A DNA stretch of 64,000 bases, taken from the NCBI GenBank assembly GCA_030065235.1, contig JASJDC010000002.1, positions 1,016,001 to 1,080,000 of the forward strand, read 5' to 3'. Below, piece after piece: positions 63,909 to 64,000 of the stretch (its first letter is position 1; each line of letters starts with the position of its first letter). The stretch is from Alphaproteobacteria bacterium. GTDB lineage: Bacteria; Pseudomonadota; Alphaproteobacteria; UBA8366; Aestuariispiraceae. The notes below the pieces were generated by a model. That model did no database searches, was not told the DNA's origin, and was given only the letters and a program-made list of their open reading frames with translations. The translations under genes were made by a program, and so were the position numbers.

Positions 63909-64000
63909 TCAAGACCCTTTCAGAACCAGCGGAAGACCCGCCGCAATGAATACCACGCGCCCCGCCATCGCGGCGATGCGCTGATTGAGCCGACCCGCTT
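63909..64000 (-). CDS. C-terminal end of an unidentified membrane protein gene
   Basis: On the minus strand a frame enters from beyond the window and ends at TGA 63911-63909, just upstream of the CobW-like ATG. The visible 30 or so residues end in a hydrophobic helix (AGRVVFIAAGLPLVLKGS). It may be a cobalt-transport or cobalamin gene by context, but the sequence is too short to name. Confidence 0.5.
   Translation of the reverse strand, partial: AGRLNQRIAAMAGRVVFIAAGLPLVLKGS

Overview
The window is a 64 kb piece of a GC-rich bacterial chromosome, most likely an alphaproteobacterium. The evidence is the collinear block chvI-chvG-(ogt)-hprK-rapZ-EIIA-HPr-EI, ahcY, a DivL-type pseudo-histidine kinase with Tyr in place of the phosphorylated His, then tsaE-amgK-murU-addB-addA-trxA. 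This gene order, the truncated HprK and DivL are alphaproteobacterial hallmarks. No family or genus can be fixed from the sequence alone.

Layout. 0-9.4 kb is a metabolic and transport region: the end of a TRAP permease translationally coupled to a mannitol-dehydrogenase-family enzyme, an AraC regulator, a YcaC-like hydrolase, a Tat-exported amidohydrolase, an MFS exporter with a fused monooxygenase-like domain, an orphan ABC-ATPase tail, a DMT transporter and a WYL regulator. 9.5-31.2 kb is the conserved core, almost all on the minus strand: thioredoxin, AddAB recombination, peptidoglycan recycling (MurU/AmgK), TsaE, DivL, AhcY, the nitrogen/carbon-type regulatory PTS with HPr kinase and RapZ, and ChvG/ChvI. 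A divergent OmpA-type outer-membrane protein and a DNA repair methyltransferase interrupt it. 31.5-46.2 kb is mixed: SCO1, a HugZ-like haem protein, an isolated sugar ABC permease, an AraC/DMT pair, an SDR, an ECF sigma factor co-transcribed with a secreted two-domain protein, a hydratase, pirin, an NmrA/LysR divergent pair, tRNA-Leu(CAA), an aminotransferase under a striking inverted repeat, a K+/H+ antiporter and a GAP-family membrane protein.

46.3-50.3 kb is an accessory island of visibly lower GC. It is a tight three-gene operon: (1) an ImmA/IrrE metallopeptidase fused to a macro domain, (2) a P-loop kinase-like domain fused to an adenylosuccinate-synthetase domain whose catalytic Asp is Ser, as I recall for phage PurZ, and (3) a DUF7002-like protein with a possible ADP-ribosyltransferase-type N-terminus. 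This is the best candidate for an undescribed conflict or nucleotide-modification system in the window.

50.3-64 kb returns to core genes: zapE, infC (apparently starting at AUA), thrS (preceded by a short Thr-rich leader peptide and hairpin, a possible attenuator), two glycosyltransferases, an alpha/beta hydrolase, an SDR, a TPR protein, an S4 RNA-binding protein, a SUV3-like helicase, a REP-like palindrome and a CobW-type metal GTPase.

No rRNA, CRISPR array, insertion sequence or complete prophage was seen. Most functional assignments rest on motif and family recognition by eye, without database searches.
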